Assembly: GCA_003254885.1 (NCBI GenBank)
Contig: QANT01002310.1
Location: forward strand, 1 to 64,000
Length of the DNA: 64,000 nt
Direction of reading: 5' to 3'
From: Purshia tridentata
Lineage: Eukaryota; Streptophyta; Magnoliopsida; Rosales; Rosaceae
The notes below the pieces were generated by a model. It was not told the DNA's origin. It was given only the letters and a program-made list of their open reading frames with translations, and did not search any database. This document shows, piece by piece, positions 50,201 through 61,352 of the stretch. Position 1 is the stretch's first letter; each line of letters opens with the position of its first letter. Both the position numbers and the translations under genes were made by a program.

Positions 50201-52209
50201 ATTAAGTTATTGATGTCATGGAAAATGGCAGAGTTATTATAACCTTTGACTTGTACGGATTGGTAATTAGCTGTGCTAAATCTTGTTTTATCTTATTCAT
50301 TGTTGTTGGGTTGTTTTCCTTCTTTCTCACCTTTAATTTAGGGAAATTTTAGTCATACCCAACAATTTTCTTTTGATACCCGACATATATTTTAAACTTG
50401 AATGGACCATTTTATCCCTTAGTAAAATTACCAATAAGGACAAATTATAATTTTTAAAAAATCAAATTTTCTTTCCATACCAAACTCCTTTATCAACCCT
50501 AACTTAACCATCTTCACTCATCCTCTCTCACACTCACACTAACATCAAATTAAACTCTAACATCAAAACAAGGGTTTTTAGGTAGATGAACGGTGAAATC
50601 GTACCCTATGAGCCTCCAAATGATGTATGCGTGCATTTTGTGTAATTTTTATGCATTTTTCCATGTTTGAGACGTTTTAGAAATTTTTGGTTCGGGATGT
50701 GTTCGGTGAACCAGAACCGAACACGACTACAATGTTCGGTTGGAGCCGGCCAAACAAATGACAAATGTTCGGTTGGAGCCGGCCGAACAAATGAGAAATG
50801 TTCGGTTGATGCCAACCGAAGATTTGCGACGAACTCGGTAGACCAGAGCCGAATGACCTTCGACAGCATAAATGAACCCAACCCAAAAATCCACCAAAAG
50901 CTTAAACCAATAGATAAAATTCATATAAAAACAATAAACTCATCATAAAATAAGTTTAATTTGCCCAAAATAACAAATAAAAAGTGTAAGGACTGAGATT
51001 GGGTGTTCTATTCAGTGGTGGTGAGGGGACTGCTTAGGATTAATATTTCCGTCCTTTTTAGAGAAAATAAAAATAAAATTGGGGATAGCCATCTTGTTAA
51101 AAGTATTAGGAGTGAACCTTTCTTATTCATAGGGATCTCTTACCATGAGCTATGCTGCCCTAAGAATTCCTTGTTTTAGTTGCATGCCCCATAATTCTAC
51201 GGTCTTTTCCTTTTTTGGAGTAATTTATAAGTTCACTTGAAAGATTATTTTTGGTTTCATTTAAAGATTATTACTGCTACTGGTAACAGGACAGAAACAG
51301 AGTATGTAAGTCAGATGCTTACCAAGATCAGACGGTTTGCTCTGCATCACTCTTGCCATGTTTGGTTTGTAGCACATCCTAGACAGGTAGGCTACTCTGA
51401 CCTCGACCATGCCTCTTTTTTTTTAGGTTTCATCTGGTTTTTCTAATCATACCAATTGTAACAGTTGCACAATTGGGTCGGGAGTCCTCCTAATCTCTAT
51501 GATATAAGTGGGAGCGCACATTTCATAAATAAATGTGACAATGGAATCGTAATTCATCGTAATCGAGATCCAGAGGCTGGGAACATTGATCAAGTACAAG
51601 TGAGTGTTGTGCCTAGAATTTCCACACAAATATACAATATTCAATATTCAATTATCATATTTATTCCCATAAAAGATTCCACCCCAGTATGTTTAAGTGT
51701 TGCTATCTATTGTAAACTTTGCAACTCACAGGTTTGTGTTCGGAAGGTACGGAATAAGGTCGCAGGAACCATAGGTGAAGCCTGTTTGTCATATGATAGG
51801 TATGGTAAAACTTTATATATTGTGGTGTTATAGATCCATTTTTTTTGTTTTGGCAAGGGATCCAAGTTTAATTCTGAGCAAGGAAGAATTATATTTGAAA
51901 TGATAATTAATCATGAATTATGAATGCTGTGTGTTATCCAGATTTACTTTGTGTTTTGAAATATCAGTAGTAGCATACCAGGTTATGCTGAGAAGGAAAA
52001 AATAAATAAATAAATAAATTTTTTTTACGCAAATTTGTTTTTGCAAGTCCTACTCGTGGCCTTTGAGGTTATTGTTCTGTTGATACATATTATGTGTGAA
52101 AGTTAATAGTTATGAGCATCCTTTGGAGTTTGGACTGTATATGATGTTTTCAGTGTTGTGCTTGAGCAGGGCAACTGGTCAATTTATGGATATTGGAATA
52201 ACCAAATGA
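40093..52209 (+). CDS. TWINKLE: TWINKLE: organellar DNA primase-helicase
   Basis: Exons: 40093-40354, 40597-40730, 41205-41260, 41346-41403, 41514-41624, 42079-42162, 43179-43259, 43622-43687, 43775-43891, 45525-45572, 45658-45743, 45833-45923, 46431-46613, 47133-47264, 48489-48550, 49526-49609, 49894-50025, 51290-51386, 51465-51599, 51732-51799, 52170-52209; 708 aa (Arabidopsis TWINKLE about 709). A phage T7 gp4-like fusion: it makes primers and unwinds DNA in mitochondria and plastids. Basic Ser/His-rich presequence (1-80); zinc ribbon C130, C133, C158, C163; Toprim VEGE 285-288 and DGD 348-350; linker (about 400-455); RecA-type helicase with Walker A GVPNSGKS (470-477), Walker B GLVIDP (Asp583), and WFVAHPRQ. 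The primase half, lost in animal Twinkle activity, looks intact. Introns host a SINE, a MITE, a solo-LTR-like relic and a minisatellite. Confidence 0.95.
43361..43515 (+). mobile_element. Au-family SINE
   Basis: It lies in TWINKLE intron 7, same strand as the gene. It starts GAGGGTGCGCTTGGC (box A region), has box B-like GGTCGTGGGTTTGAGT (43410-43425), then AAGCAGGGTTATGACTGC, CCCCAGACCC and GTGCACTGGGCC, matching the plant Au SINE in order and spacing. A (TG)n run (43339-43355) lies just upstream. Several differences from the family text suggest moderate age. Confidence 0.85.
44133..44216 (+). repeat. Poly(A) micro-insertion flanked by a 14-bp direct repeat
   Basis: In TWINKLE intron 9, AAAAGATGGACATC occurs at 44133-44146 and again at 44203-44216. 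Between them is CTCTTCCCAAAAAG followed by an A run of more than 40 (to about 44202). A target duplication around a tail-bearing insert is the mark of LINE-type reverse transcription, here with almost only tail. Slippage is the alternative. Confidence 0.6.
44220..45520. other. Large part of TWINKLE intron 9, unclassified repeat-like DNA
   Basis: Between about 44500 and 45010 the text changes to GC-richer patches with many GGCC/GGCTTGG-type words around an AT-rich centre, which looks like decayed inserted DNA. I could not define ends or family. Open frames here are chance. Confidence 0.35.
47929..48349. mobile_element. Solo-LTR-like fossil
   Basis: A 421-bp block in TWINKLE intron 14 begins TGTTGGG and ends CCCAACA, the TG...CA inverted ends of plant LTRs. 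Its text (for example TACATCCACGGAG) is of a kind seen in plant LTR elements. No internal region or partner LTR is present, so it would be a recombined solo LTR. No clear target duplication was read, so it is probably old. Family not assigned. Confidence 0.45.
48561..48958. mobile_element. Tourist-like (PIF/Harbinger) MITE with TAA target duplication
   Basis: The left end GGGCATGTTT (48561-48570) and right end AAACATATTC (48949-48958) are imperfect inverted repeats. Both sides carry TAA (48558-48560 and 48959-48961), the PIF/Harbinger-type target duplication. The 398-bp interior has GGAATGATTCCCAT-type palindromes. The element starts only 10 bases after the donor site of TWINKLE exon 15. Confidence 0.8.
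50731..50822. repeat. Minisatellite, 33-bp period, about 2.8 copies
   Basis: AATGTTCGGTTGG begins units at 50731, 50764 and 50797. Units carry GAGCCGGCC followed by (A/G)AACAAATGA. A partial related unit precedes them (about 50700-50723). It is GC-rich within an AT-rich TWINKLE intron 17. No spacers of differing sequence, so it is not a CRISPR. Confidence 0.85.
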
Positions 52210-53680
52210 GGAGTTCAGGCGAGCTGAAAACGATGATGTCCAGGAAACTTAGAGGCGATATTCTCTATGTTGACTTAAAACTTTTGTAATTAGCTACTAT
52301 TTTGCTTCCAGTCATCATATAGGCAATTGTGATCAATTGAGAACATCCCTGTACAGTGGAATCTACTTGCATCTAGGGGTGGTGTCTGGTGAGTTTTGAG
52401 ATTCCTGATGATGTCCTGTGGGTGTTTTCATTTCATGAAACAGCAATGAAAAGGCTGTGCAGATGGCTGTTGATTAACATTAGACAACTCAGGAGGGGGT
52501 TACCTTTGTATGTTACTTTCTTTCTCAATTATTGCGGATGTGGATGTAGTGACTTGTGTGTGTGATCAAGTTGTATTCAGCAATATAATGAATTCAAACC
52601 AAAATCATGTGTTCTTCTACACTGGGATTTCTCAATTTTCTATTTTGTTTTTTTTTTCAATTATTGAAGATGTGGGCATTTCATCTTTGTTTGTGGTGGG
52701 GGGAAAAGTAGCTGATGGAATGAGCATAATATAGGGTGGAAATATCAAGTCTTTCAGCATTTCATATAATGATATGGCTGGCACATTTAGCATTCTTGTT
52801 TATCTTTTCGCACTCTTTATTGTGAATGCATACAAATCACTCCAATTAATTTTAAATACTCCAATGAGTTCCTTATGAAAATATTCAGTTAAAAATTTCA
52901 AATTGCTCCAAAATAACATGTTCGAGATTAAGCAATTAGTGGGAGCAATCTAAGAGAATCAAATTATATATGTTGAGTCTTGATCGACGGTCTAGATTAA
53001 TTATCAATTAGTGGGGACCATGTCACTGTAATCAAAATCATCTGCCACATGCAACTGCGGCTTAACCTACTAATCATGTGACTTAAGGCCAAAGCAAAAC
53101 AAGTTGGTGCACGTCATTCCCAATCACGGCTTGCTTTAAGAATGCAATCAACCGGGAATTCAGGAAATCCCTTTGCTCAACAGGTGGACAATTATAATTA
53201 ATTTAGCATTATTATTTCTGTTAGAATACTAATGACGGTTATAGAAATATGAAAATTAAAAACAAAAAAATTAAAGAAAATCTATCGTCCACAAGAACCA
53301 AAAGAAAACAACGGAAAAAATTTAAAATTAAAATGAAAAAGCCAGGTAGTAATGGAACGAAATCAATGTCTTTGGTGCTGCTATGACGAATTGGTCAAAG
53401 AAAAAATATTCTTGTTTGTGGTCTGACTTTCTTTATGGTTGGGCCAATGAATGGTGAGCATGTAGTTAAGGAAGTTGGGATGGAGCGTACATGATCATAG
53501 TCTCTCTGGCAAAGACGGACAGTGGGCCCAAAAGTGATTCTTTCACGCCACATTTTGCTGGCTTCCAGCCAAGCAAACAAAACAGCCTTGGGAAGAAGAA
53601 TCCCCAACGGCTATCCTCTGCGGTGGCTTTACAGATATGTGACCGTTGGTGGGGTCCACTCCCTTGTAGTTTCTCAAAAA
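52210..53680. other. TWINKLE 3' UTR and patellin promoter region
   Basis: The first ~300 bp probably hold the TWINKLE 3' UTR. The rest is AT-rich with no supported gene and no clear repeat. Short open frames near 53400-53740 cover the patellin promoter and 5' UTR and are chance. Confidence 0.5.
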
Positions 53681-53687
53681 TATATAG
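53681..53687 (+). promoter_or_regulatory. TATA box of the patellin gene
   Basis: TATATAG lies 164 bp before the ATG, in a setting that becomes CT-rich (leader-like) from about 53710. The expected start is about 53712-53720, giving a 5' UTR of about 135 nt. Confidence 0.65.
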
Positions 53688-53850
53688 CCGTTAACAAAGC
53701 CTTCCCAGCTCTTAAACACAGCCACTCCTACACTCACTGACTCACCTCATTCATTTTCTCTTTCACCAAACAAGCCAAGCAGTTTTCTCTCTTGTTCTGG
53801 TGTGTTTCTCACATTTTCTTGCTTTGTTAAGCTTTTGGGTTGATTGAAAA

Positions 53851-55665
53851 ATGACTGTTGAGGTGGTCAAGGTCGAAGAAACCCAGGTGGCTGAAGTAGT
53901 TGGGGTTCTTCCTCAAGAGGAGCCCAAGAAGGTTGCTAAACAGGTTGTTGAAGAAGAAGATGATAAAGTGAAGGAAGTAGAAGAGTCTGAAACCAAGGCC
54001 AGAGCAGTTGAGAAGAGCTCTTCTTATAAGGAGGAAAGCAACTACCTCTCTGATCTCAAAGAGTTTGAGAGGAAGGCTTTGAGTGAGCTGAAATTGAAGC
54101 TAGAAGAAGCCATTCTTGGCAACAACATCTTTAAAAAAGAGGAGCCAAAAAAGAACGAAGAAAAGGAAGAAAAGCCAGTAGCTGAAAAGAAAGAGAAAGC
54201 TACAGTGGAAGAGAAGAAGGAAGAGAAGAAGGAAGAGGCTGATGAAAAGAAAGAGGAAGCAGAGCAAACAGAGAAAACAGAGGAACCAGAAGCTGGAGAA
54301 GAAGAGAAGAAACCCGATGTGGGCATCGATGAAAAAGGCTGTGAAGTCGACAAGGATATGTCTCTTTGGGGTGTACCCCTTTTCCCTGGTAAAGGTTGTG
54401 AGGGCACTGATGTGGTCCTCTTGAAGTTCTTGAGGGCTAGGGAGTTCAAGGTCAATGAAGCCTTTGAGATGATGAAGAAGACCCTTCAATGGAGGAAGGA
54501 GTCCGGGATTGATTCAATCTTGGATGAGGATGTGTGTGCTGATCTAAGCTCAGCTGCTTACTTGAATGGCGTTGATCGTGAAGGCCACCCTGTCTGCTAC
54601 AACATCTTTGGAGTGTTTGACAATGAAGAGCTTTATCAGAAGACGTTTGGGACTGAGGAGAAGAGAGGGCAGTTCTTGAGGTGGAGGCTTCAGTTGATGG
54701 AGAAGAGCATTCAGAAGCTTGATTTGAGGCCTGGTGGTGCTTCCTCTTTGCTTCAAGTCAATGACCTCAATAACTCACCAGGACCTGTCAAGAAGGAGCT
54801 CAGAATTGCCACAAAACAAGCTGTTGATCTTTTGCAGGACAATTACCCTGAGTTGGTTGCCAAAAATGTAAGTTCTTTTACATGTTTACTTTAGCAATAT
54901 ACTAAGAAATGAACATATTTTGATGGGTTGTTGATGATTTTGATGGCAGATTTTCATAAATGTTCCTTTCTGGTACTATGCACTCAATGCCCTCTTGTCT
55001 CCATTCTTGACTCAACGAACCAAGAGCAAATTTGTGGTTGCTCGCCCAGCTAAGGTCACCGAGACCCTTCTCAAGTAAGTGCTTTCTCTCCAATGTTACC
55101 CATCAATGGTCTCATTTTGACTCATTAGAAGCTTGCAAACTGAACTCTAATTGTACATATATTACATTACAGGTACATTCCAGCTGAGGAGATACCTGTT
55201 CAGTATGGTGGGTTCAAGAGGGACAATGACTATGAGTTCTCCACTGAAGATGGTTCTGTTTCAGAGCTAATTCTCAAGGCCGGGTCGACCAAAACCATAG
55301 AGATAGATGCAGCAGAGGTACTAATAAAGTCTTTTTGATCTTTTTCAGATTGATTTTCCCTTTGAGTTTTCCACAAAATGATTGATTATGATGGTGTTTG
55401 GTAACAGGTTGAAGGCACATTAGTCTGGGACCTGAACGTTTTGGGTTGGGAAGTGAATTACAAGGAGGAATTTGTTCCTACTGATGAGGGGTCCTACACC
55501 ATTATTGTCCAGAAGAGGAAGAAAATTGGGTCTCAAGAAGGACCTATTCGCAACACTTTTAGGTGCAATGAACCTGGGAAGGTTGTCCTTACAATTGAGA
55601 ACACTTCAAGCAAGAAGAAGAGGGTTCTGTATAGGCACAAGTCCAAGAAGTGCTCCTCATTCTGA
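53851..55665 (+). CDS. Patellin (SEC14-GOLD phosphoinositide-binding protein), PATL3-like
   Basis: Four exons: 53851-54867, 54950-55074, 55173-55317, 55408-55665; 514 aa. Patellins bind phosphoinositides and act in membrane traffic at the cell plate and plasma membrane. An acidic/Lys-rich low-complexity N-terminus (about 1-165, KKEEKKEE-type) is followed by LKFLRAREFKVNEAFEMM (CRAL-TRIO N), the SEC14 lipid pocket (about 225-385, with NVPFWYYALNALLSPFLT), and a C-terminal GOLD domain (about 400-510, with GWEVNYKEEFVP and a basic C-tail YRHKSKK). Length fits PATL3/PATL4-type proteins; which paralogue cannot be fixed from sequence alone. Long minus-strand open frames within exon 1 are a by-product of the Lys/Glu-rich codons. 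Confidence 0.93.
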
Positions 55666-58276
55666 GAGTTGAACTATACATAATTCAATTTTATTCTTTC
55701 AGAATGGGACAATAAATGAGTGAGGATATAGAGATTGATAGTTCATTCTTTTGCAGGATCACTATGATGCTGTCTGTAATTTGATATGTTTGATTTTGAT
55801 GTGTATCTTTTGCTTTGGGATTTTCATTTTGCAGACCTTGAGAGTGAAATATATTTTGGTTTATTCTTTTAGAGAAAATTTATTAAAGATTGATTGGTTT
55901 TTCCTCTAGTATTTCATTCATTAGTCTTGTCCACTTTAGTTTGCAAATACCATTAAGCAGGGATTGTGAAGAGCAGAGCTCCAAAGAAATCCTTTAAAAA
56001 GCAATGAACCAAATGAAAGTCTTACAAACTTAAACCCTTAATTCCTTTTATATGACAGTCTTAAATCTTCATCCTCTCTGTTTTTAAGAATTCCATTAGC
56101 ATGTTTCTCGAATAACAAGGTAATAATTCTTAAGAAAAGTGAAGTTTCTACCTTTAATACCAAAATTGATATAGAACGGATCTTAAACTAGAAACCATAG
56201 CATCAAGCACTAAAATATAATTCTGAAATTTAATATGACAAAGAAGGTTGATATAATTGTAGAAAATGAGAGAGTCAGAGAGGGGTTCCTTTAATTTCAG
56301 AGAACTTCATTATAAGTTGGTGTAGACTGTAGTCTGTAGATAAGATAATAGATACTTTCTTTTAAATCTGCAAAAGAAAAAGATGGGTTGATGACTTGAC
56401 GACCTTATCCAAACTGGCACTTCGTCCATGGTTACCCCAAGTAGTAGCCGAGTCAGGATTGAGTTTGGGTGGGCTGGGCCTAGGAAGTGGGTTAGTGTGA
56501 ACGAGTCCAAATACCAAATGGATATATAGATTTGAAAGAGGTCGTCGATCTGGAGTGTTACAAAATAGTATATATTAAAGTTTGCTTCTGCTAATGGGGC
56601 AAGATAGCTCCATTGTCATATACATGGAAATATATTTATGTGTCCCAACATGATGTTCATCTCTCAAGATCAAACAAGCAATACCAATAATATAAAATTT
56701 TCTTAATATTGGACTTTGGATCATATAGATGAACATGAAATGTCAACTTAACTTGTGGTTGTAGCCACCACACCAGCCACGATGGTGTTGCTAGCCACTA
56801 TATATTAATGGCGCGTAATACTAGTAGGTATAGTTTGAAGTTAATCAAATATTATCACGTTTTTCATAAAACTTGAACTAAATTGCACTTGATGAAGCTG
56901 TAAGATGTAGACTACAATAATTGGGATTGTACTTAAGAAGAAAAAGCAAAATACATATGGGCTACCATTTCGGGATGGATATCTAGCTAGTATATACCTT
57001 TCACATTGGAAAAAATTGTAGCTAATTACATTGATTATCCAAATCAGAACCCCTACAGTTGTTTGACTAGCTATGAATATATATAAAGGATTAGGCAATT
57101 TGCATGCAGAATGAAGGCCGTTGACTGGGTTTGCGGTCTGCTGCTGCTATTTTAGAAAGAAGGTAGCCCAGTCCACAATGACAATCTCACCACTTGAGCC
57201 TAGCTTCTTATATATAATTAATCATTTTTTGTTTTTATTAGTTTGATATAATAGGAATAAGATTTTTTTGTGTTGATATACTGTGATTATATGTTCAATG
57301 GTTTAATGGTTGAAGCATTTTGTTTATACCTTTATAAAATTCAATATTTTGTATTTTTAAATTTTTATTAGACAAAAAGTATAAAAACAAGATAAAAAGA
57401 TAATTAGTAGGATGGGGATCCCATATTCATGTTCAAATCGATTCTGTAGCTGTTGACTGTTCCACTGATTGAGGAGGCGACATGTGCAGTTGGCTGTAAA
57501 TTTTGGTCATATATATATGTCCCCATAGTGCATCAATATATGGATGTGATCTGTCCCTGTCCCGGATGGTCCAGGCTAGCCCACTGCACCTCAACATAGC
57601 TAGCAATATGATATCTGCATAATCTCATATATACAGTATACTGTATCTTGAGAGTTGAAAACATGTAAATTTAATGTTTTTAATGAAACTTTCTTTCTTT
57701 CTTTCTTTTCTTTTATTAGTTATATTTTGGTCAACTTCTAGAAATTGGGCACATAACTTGAAATTCGTATTTCATGTAATATATTTGGGATGTCCCCAGC
57801 GAATCATTCTTCTTCTTCTTTTAGTTTTTTTCGGATAAGAATCATTCTTCTTAATTTGTGAAATATAGAAGTAAGAACTTAAAAATAATAAAACTAGTAG
57901 TAGCCTAGGGCAGCACTCTAAATTGCTTTTGGAACTGGGTACGTGGCATTTAATTAAACCTGTAGCTGTTACTATAAAAATGATCGAGTGGTTGACTATT
58001 TACTGATTCACCAATCATATAGACTGGAATTAATATTATTTAGTTCTATCCTAACATGAGATTTTATATATGTATTGACAATAGTTGTTCATCAACATTT
58101 AAACAAGGATCGTATTTGTTTAATTTTGTGTGACGTCTTTCAGTATCTCACTAGCATATCTTATTAAATCTATATGTACATCTAGTTTTCACTTAATTTT
58201 GACATATATATGACATATATTGAAAAAATTACTCTCCTCATTTTGACCAATTACTAAACATACTCAGTATTTTATG
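55666..58276. other. Long intergenic region, patellin 3' UTR onward
   Basis: The first ~200 bp are the patellin 3' UTR. The rest is AT-rich with short TA and TTTC repeats (for example 57685-57715). No gene, RNA or clear transposon end was recognised. Confidence 0.5.
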
Positions 58277-58480
58277 CACTACAATAAAAATAAACAATAT
58301 GGATTAATATTAATTGTACAAAAATGAGTATCAATTTGACAATAGAGGCTAAAGTGCATCAATTTTAATAAAAAGTATATTTTTAAGGTAACTATTGTTC
58401 ATTTTAGTCTATATTATCCAATTATCACTTCTTTCTATGCAACTAATATTAATCTCTATTGCCCATTTTTGTTATAGTTG
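58277..58480. mobile_element. Small MITE with CACTA-like ends
   Basis: CACTACAATAAAAA at the left (58277) and the reverse complement of the right end (CAACTATAACAAAAA) agree over about 30 bp, and pairing continues inward through GATTAATATTA (about 70 bp in total). Length about 204 bp, non-coding. The CACTA start suggests the CACTA (CMC) group, but no 3-bp target duplication was seen. Confidence 0.5.
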
Positions 58481-59656
58481 TATATAATTTATTTTTGTGT
58501 ATTTGACTGGTTTTGTATTAGGTGCTTAATGAATTTTAATTTAATTGTTGCATTCTCAGATGTCGAGCAGCAAATTTAGTAGATATATATCAACAAAAGT
58601 GAAAGGATAATATATATTATTGCAACAATATATGCATGTATACTTAGCTGCCTAGCTGATCTGTATATAGTTGGTTGAGAAAAACTGTTTGCAATGAACA
58701 AGTATGGATTAAGGACGTAAGTAATCAAATGCGTAGTTTGACTGATAACCTCTGTTTTCTAATCATCGATCTCTTGAACTCAAACTACACTTAATGTCTA
58801 AATAATGATCGAGCTATGTCAATAATGTTCGGCAAGGAGACTTTTTGATTAATTAATTAATTTGATGAATTTATATCTTCAGCCGATATTATATATCTTC
58901 AAGTTAACCGGCCTTCTCGATCTTGTGAAATTTAAAAATTATAATTCCTGCTTACTTATCCACCATTTATTTGAAAGTCCATTAATTATGTACTTATCTT
59001 ATAGGTCTCACGTAAGTACGTGTTCTGTGTTAGTGTAGAACATGTTAAGTTACAGAAAAATTGCTATACATATCAGCTATGAATATGCATGCATCATGCA
59101 TGATGATCGAGCCATCTTAATTCTAAGCTAAAACTTAATTGATGAATCCCATATATATATATATATATACATGCTTCGTTTCTTTGTGGATGTAACTCAT
59201 GTATATATTACTGTCATGAAACTTTGAGCTTGAAATTAACGTAGCTAGCTGCTAGTTATAGCTCTTCTCTTTAGTTTGGTAAGTATTAAATGGGGTTCCA
59301 GTATCGTACAATATTAGGCGTGTGCACATGTTGTCCAATTATTTTGCAGTCTAGGTGATCGTACAAAATTATGTATGTCATTTTCAACTAGAATTATAAA
59401 GGAAATAAAAGATCAAAAAGCACGTGTATATATGATATATCAATTTGACTATTTACCTTGTAATTAAATAATATATATATAAAGATATCACAGATAATTC
59501 ACAATGGATCAGCTTCAAAGATGCACGATCAATTATTTAATTAATTATTTGCTTTGAATTTTCTACAGGTCAAAATTAAAGGGAGGCTGTGTCTTGCATA
59601 TTCTTTTCATATCTATATATGATCTTATTATGATCTCGGTCAAATCCCATATCCTC
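58481..59656. other. Upstream region of the first BBE-like gene
   Basis: Very AT-rich, with a TA microsatellite near 59150-59169 and many TTAATTAA-type words. It must hold the distal promoter of the BBE-like gene. No gene seen. Confidence 0.5.
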
Positions 59657-59663
59657 TATAAAT
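59657..59663 (+). promoter_or_regulatory. TATA box of the first BBE-like gene
   Basis: TATAAAT lies 85 bp upstream of the ATG at 59742, giving an expected 5' UTR of about 50 nt. Confidence 0.7.
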
Positions 59664-59741
59664 CACAACCCAATACAGATCGAGATTACAAACACAAAAC
59701 CAACAACTTCGCCATACGTAAACCAAAAATATTCTTACAAA

Positions 59742-61352
59742 ATGGGAATCAATCTAAGGCTTTCAAAGCTCTTTATGCTTCCAATTCTTTTAGTACTCTC
59801 CATTTCTTGGGCAGCCTCAGCTTCATCAGCTCCTGAAAACTTGGTTCAATGTCTTCTAAGCCATTTCAATCCCTCTCACCCAATCGGCCCAGCAATTTAC
59901 ACTCCCAACAATGCTTCCTACTCCTCCGTTCTGCAATCTTACATCCGAAACCTCCGATTCAACGAAACCTCAACCCGAAAACCCTATCTCATCATCACCG
60001 CATTGCACGAATCCCATGTACAACAAGCCGTTCTTTGTGCTCAAATACACAACCTGCAGATGAAAATCAGAAGCGGAGGCCACGACTACGAGGGTGTCTC
60101 GTACGTGGCGGAAGTCCCGTTCTTCATCCTTGACATGTTTAATCTCCGGTCCATCAACGTAGACATTGAAACTGAGACTGCATGGGTCCAGGCCGGAGCA
60201 ACCCTCGGTGAGGTTTACTATAGAATTTACGAGAAAAGCAAAATCCATGCCTTCCCCGCCGGGGTTTGCCCCACAGTTGGTGTTGGAGGCCACTTCAGTG
60301 GAGGTGGATATGGCAACATGATGAGAAAGTACGGATTATCAGTTGACAACATAATTGATGCACAAATAGTTGATGTGCATGGCAGACTCCTGGACCGAAA
60401 ATCCATGGGAGAAGACCTTTTTTGGGCCATTACAGGCGGCGGTGGAGCCAGTTTTGGAGTCGTCATCGCATACAAGATTATTCTTGTACGCGTCCCAGAA
60501 ATAGTTACTGTTTTCAGGGTTGCAAGAACCCTGGAACAGAACGCAACAGACATTGTGTACCGTTGGGAACATGTCGCGGATAAGCTCGATGATGACTTGT
60601 TCATCAGGCTTACCATGGATGTAGTGAATAGTACTGCTACTTCAACTAACAAGACTGTGCGAGCTTCATTCATTGCCATGTTTCTTGGAGACTCAGAGAG
60701 GCTTCTCTCAGTTATGAACAAGAGTTTCCCTGAATTGGGTTTGCAGCAATCGGACTGCATCGAAATGAGTTGGGTTGAATCTACACTTTTCTGGACTAGC
60801 TTCCCACTTGGGACAGCTCCTGAGATTTTGCTCTCCAGAACACCTCAAGTGCTCACCCATTTGAAGAGGAAATCAGACTATGTCAAAACCCCAATTCCAA
60901 AAGCTGGTTTGAAGTTCATTTTCCAGAAAATGATAGAATTGGGGTCACCCATGTTGACTTTCAACCCATATGGTGGGAAAATGGGTGAGATTGCAGCGTC
61001 TGCAACTCCATTTCCACATAGAGCTGGGAATCTCTGGAAGGTTCAGTATGCAACAAATTGGGACCAGGCAGGGACTGAGGCAGCAGAGCATTATATCAAT
61101 TTGACAAGGAAGCTGCACAAGTACATGACCCCATTTGTTTCCAAGAATCCGAGGGAGGCCTTTTTCAACTACAAAGATCTTGACATTGGGATCAACCATA
61201 ATAGTAATGGTAAGGCAAGCTATTTTGAAGGAAGGGTTTATGGGATTAAGTACTTCAAGGATAATTTTGATAGGTTGGTGCATGTTAAGACCAAGGTTGA
61301 TCCTGGTAATTTCTTTAGGAATGAACAGAGTATCCCAACTCTTCCATACTAG
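59742..61352 (+). CDS. Berberine-bridge-enzyme-like FAD oxidase
   Basis: Intronless, 536 aa. A secreted flavoprotein oxidase of the BBE-like family; members oxidise alkaloids, monolignols, cannabinoids or oligosaccharides, so the substrate is not predictable. A signal peptide (about 1-28, hydrophobic LFMLPILLVLSISWAASA) starts it. The FAD-binding PCMH domain follows: His114 in SGGHDYEG and Cys176 in GVCPTVGVGGH are the two residues that hold FAD covalently, and GGGGASFGVV lines the pocket. The C-terminal BBE domain contains NPYGGKMGEI and the ending YFKDNFDRLVHVKTKVDPGNFF. Several N-x-S/T sites fit secretion. A tandem partner begins at 63004, same strand. No defects seen. Confidence 0.93.
   Translation: MGINLRLSKLFMLPILLVLSISWAASASSAPENLVQCLLSHFNPSHPIGPAIYTPNNASYSSVLQSYIRNLRFNETSTRKPYLIITALHESHVQQAVLCAQIHNLQMKIRSGGHDYEGVSYVAEVPFFILDMFNLRSINVDIETETAWVQAGATLGEVYYRIYEKSKIHAFPAGVCPTVGVGGHFSGGGYGNMMRKYGLSVDNIIDAQIVDVHGRLLDRKSMGEDLFWAITGGGGASFGVVIAYKIILVRVPEIVTVFRVARTLEQNATDIVYRWEHVADKLDDDLFIRLTMDVVNSTATSTNKTVRASFIAMFLGDSERLLSVMNKSFPELGLQQSDCIEMSWVESTLFWTSFPLGTAPEILLSRTPQVLTHLKRKSDYVKTPIPKAGLKFIFQKMIELGSPMLTFNPYGGKMGEIAASATPFPHRAGNLWKVQYATNWDQAGTEAAEHYINLTRKLHKYMTPFVSKNPREAFFNYKDLDIGINHNSNGKASYFEGRVYGIKYFKDNFDRLVHVKTKVDPGNFFRNEQSIPTLPY

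Noticed and set aside
50731-50822. Possible CRISPR-like array
   Set aside because: Only about three head-to-tail units with no distinct spacers, inside a plant intron: a minisatellite.
54042-54489. Minus-strand open frames of 129 and 137 codons inside the patellin exon
   Set aside because: Antisense shadows of a Lys/Glu-rich coding stretch; low-complexity Ser/Phe/Leu products with no domain.
60227-60760. Minus-strand open frame of 177 codons in the first BBE-like gene
   Set aside because: Antisense shadow of a real, domain-complete intronless gene.
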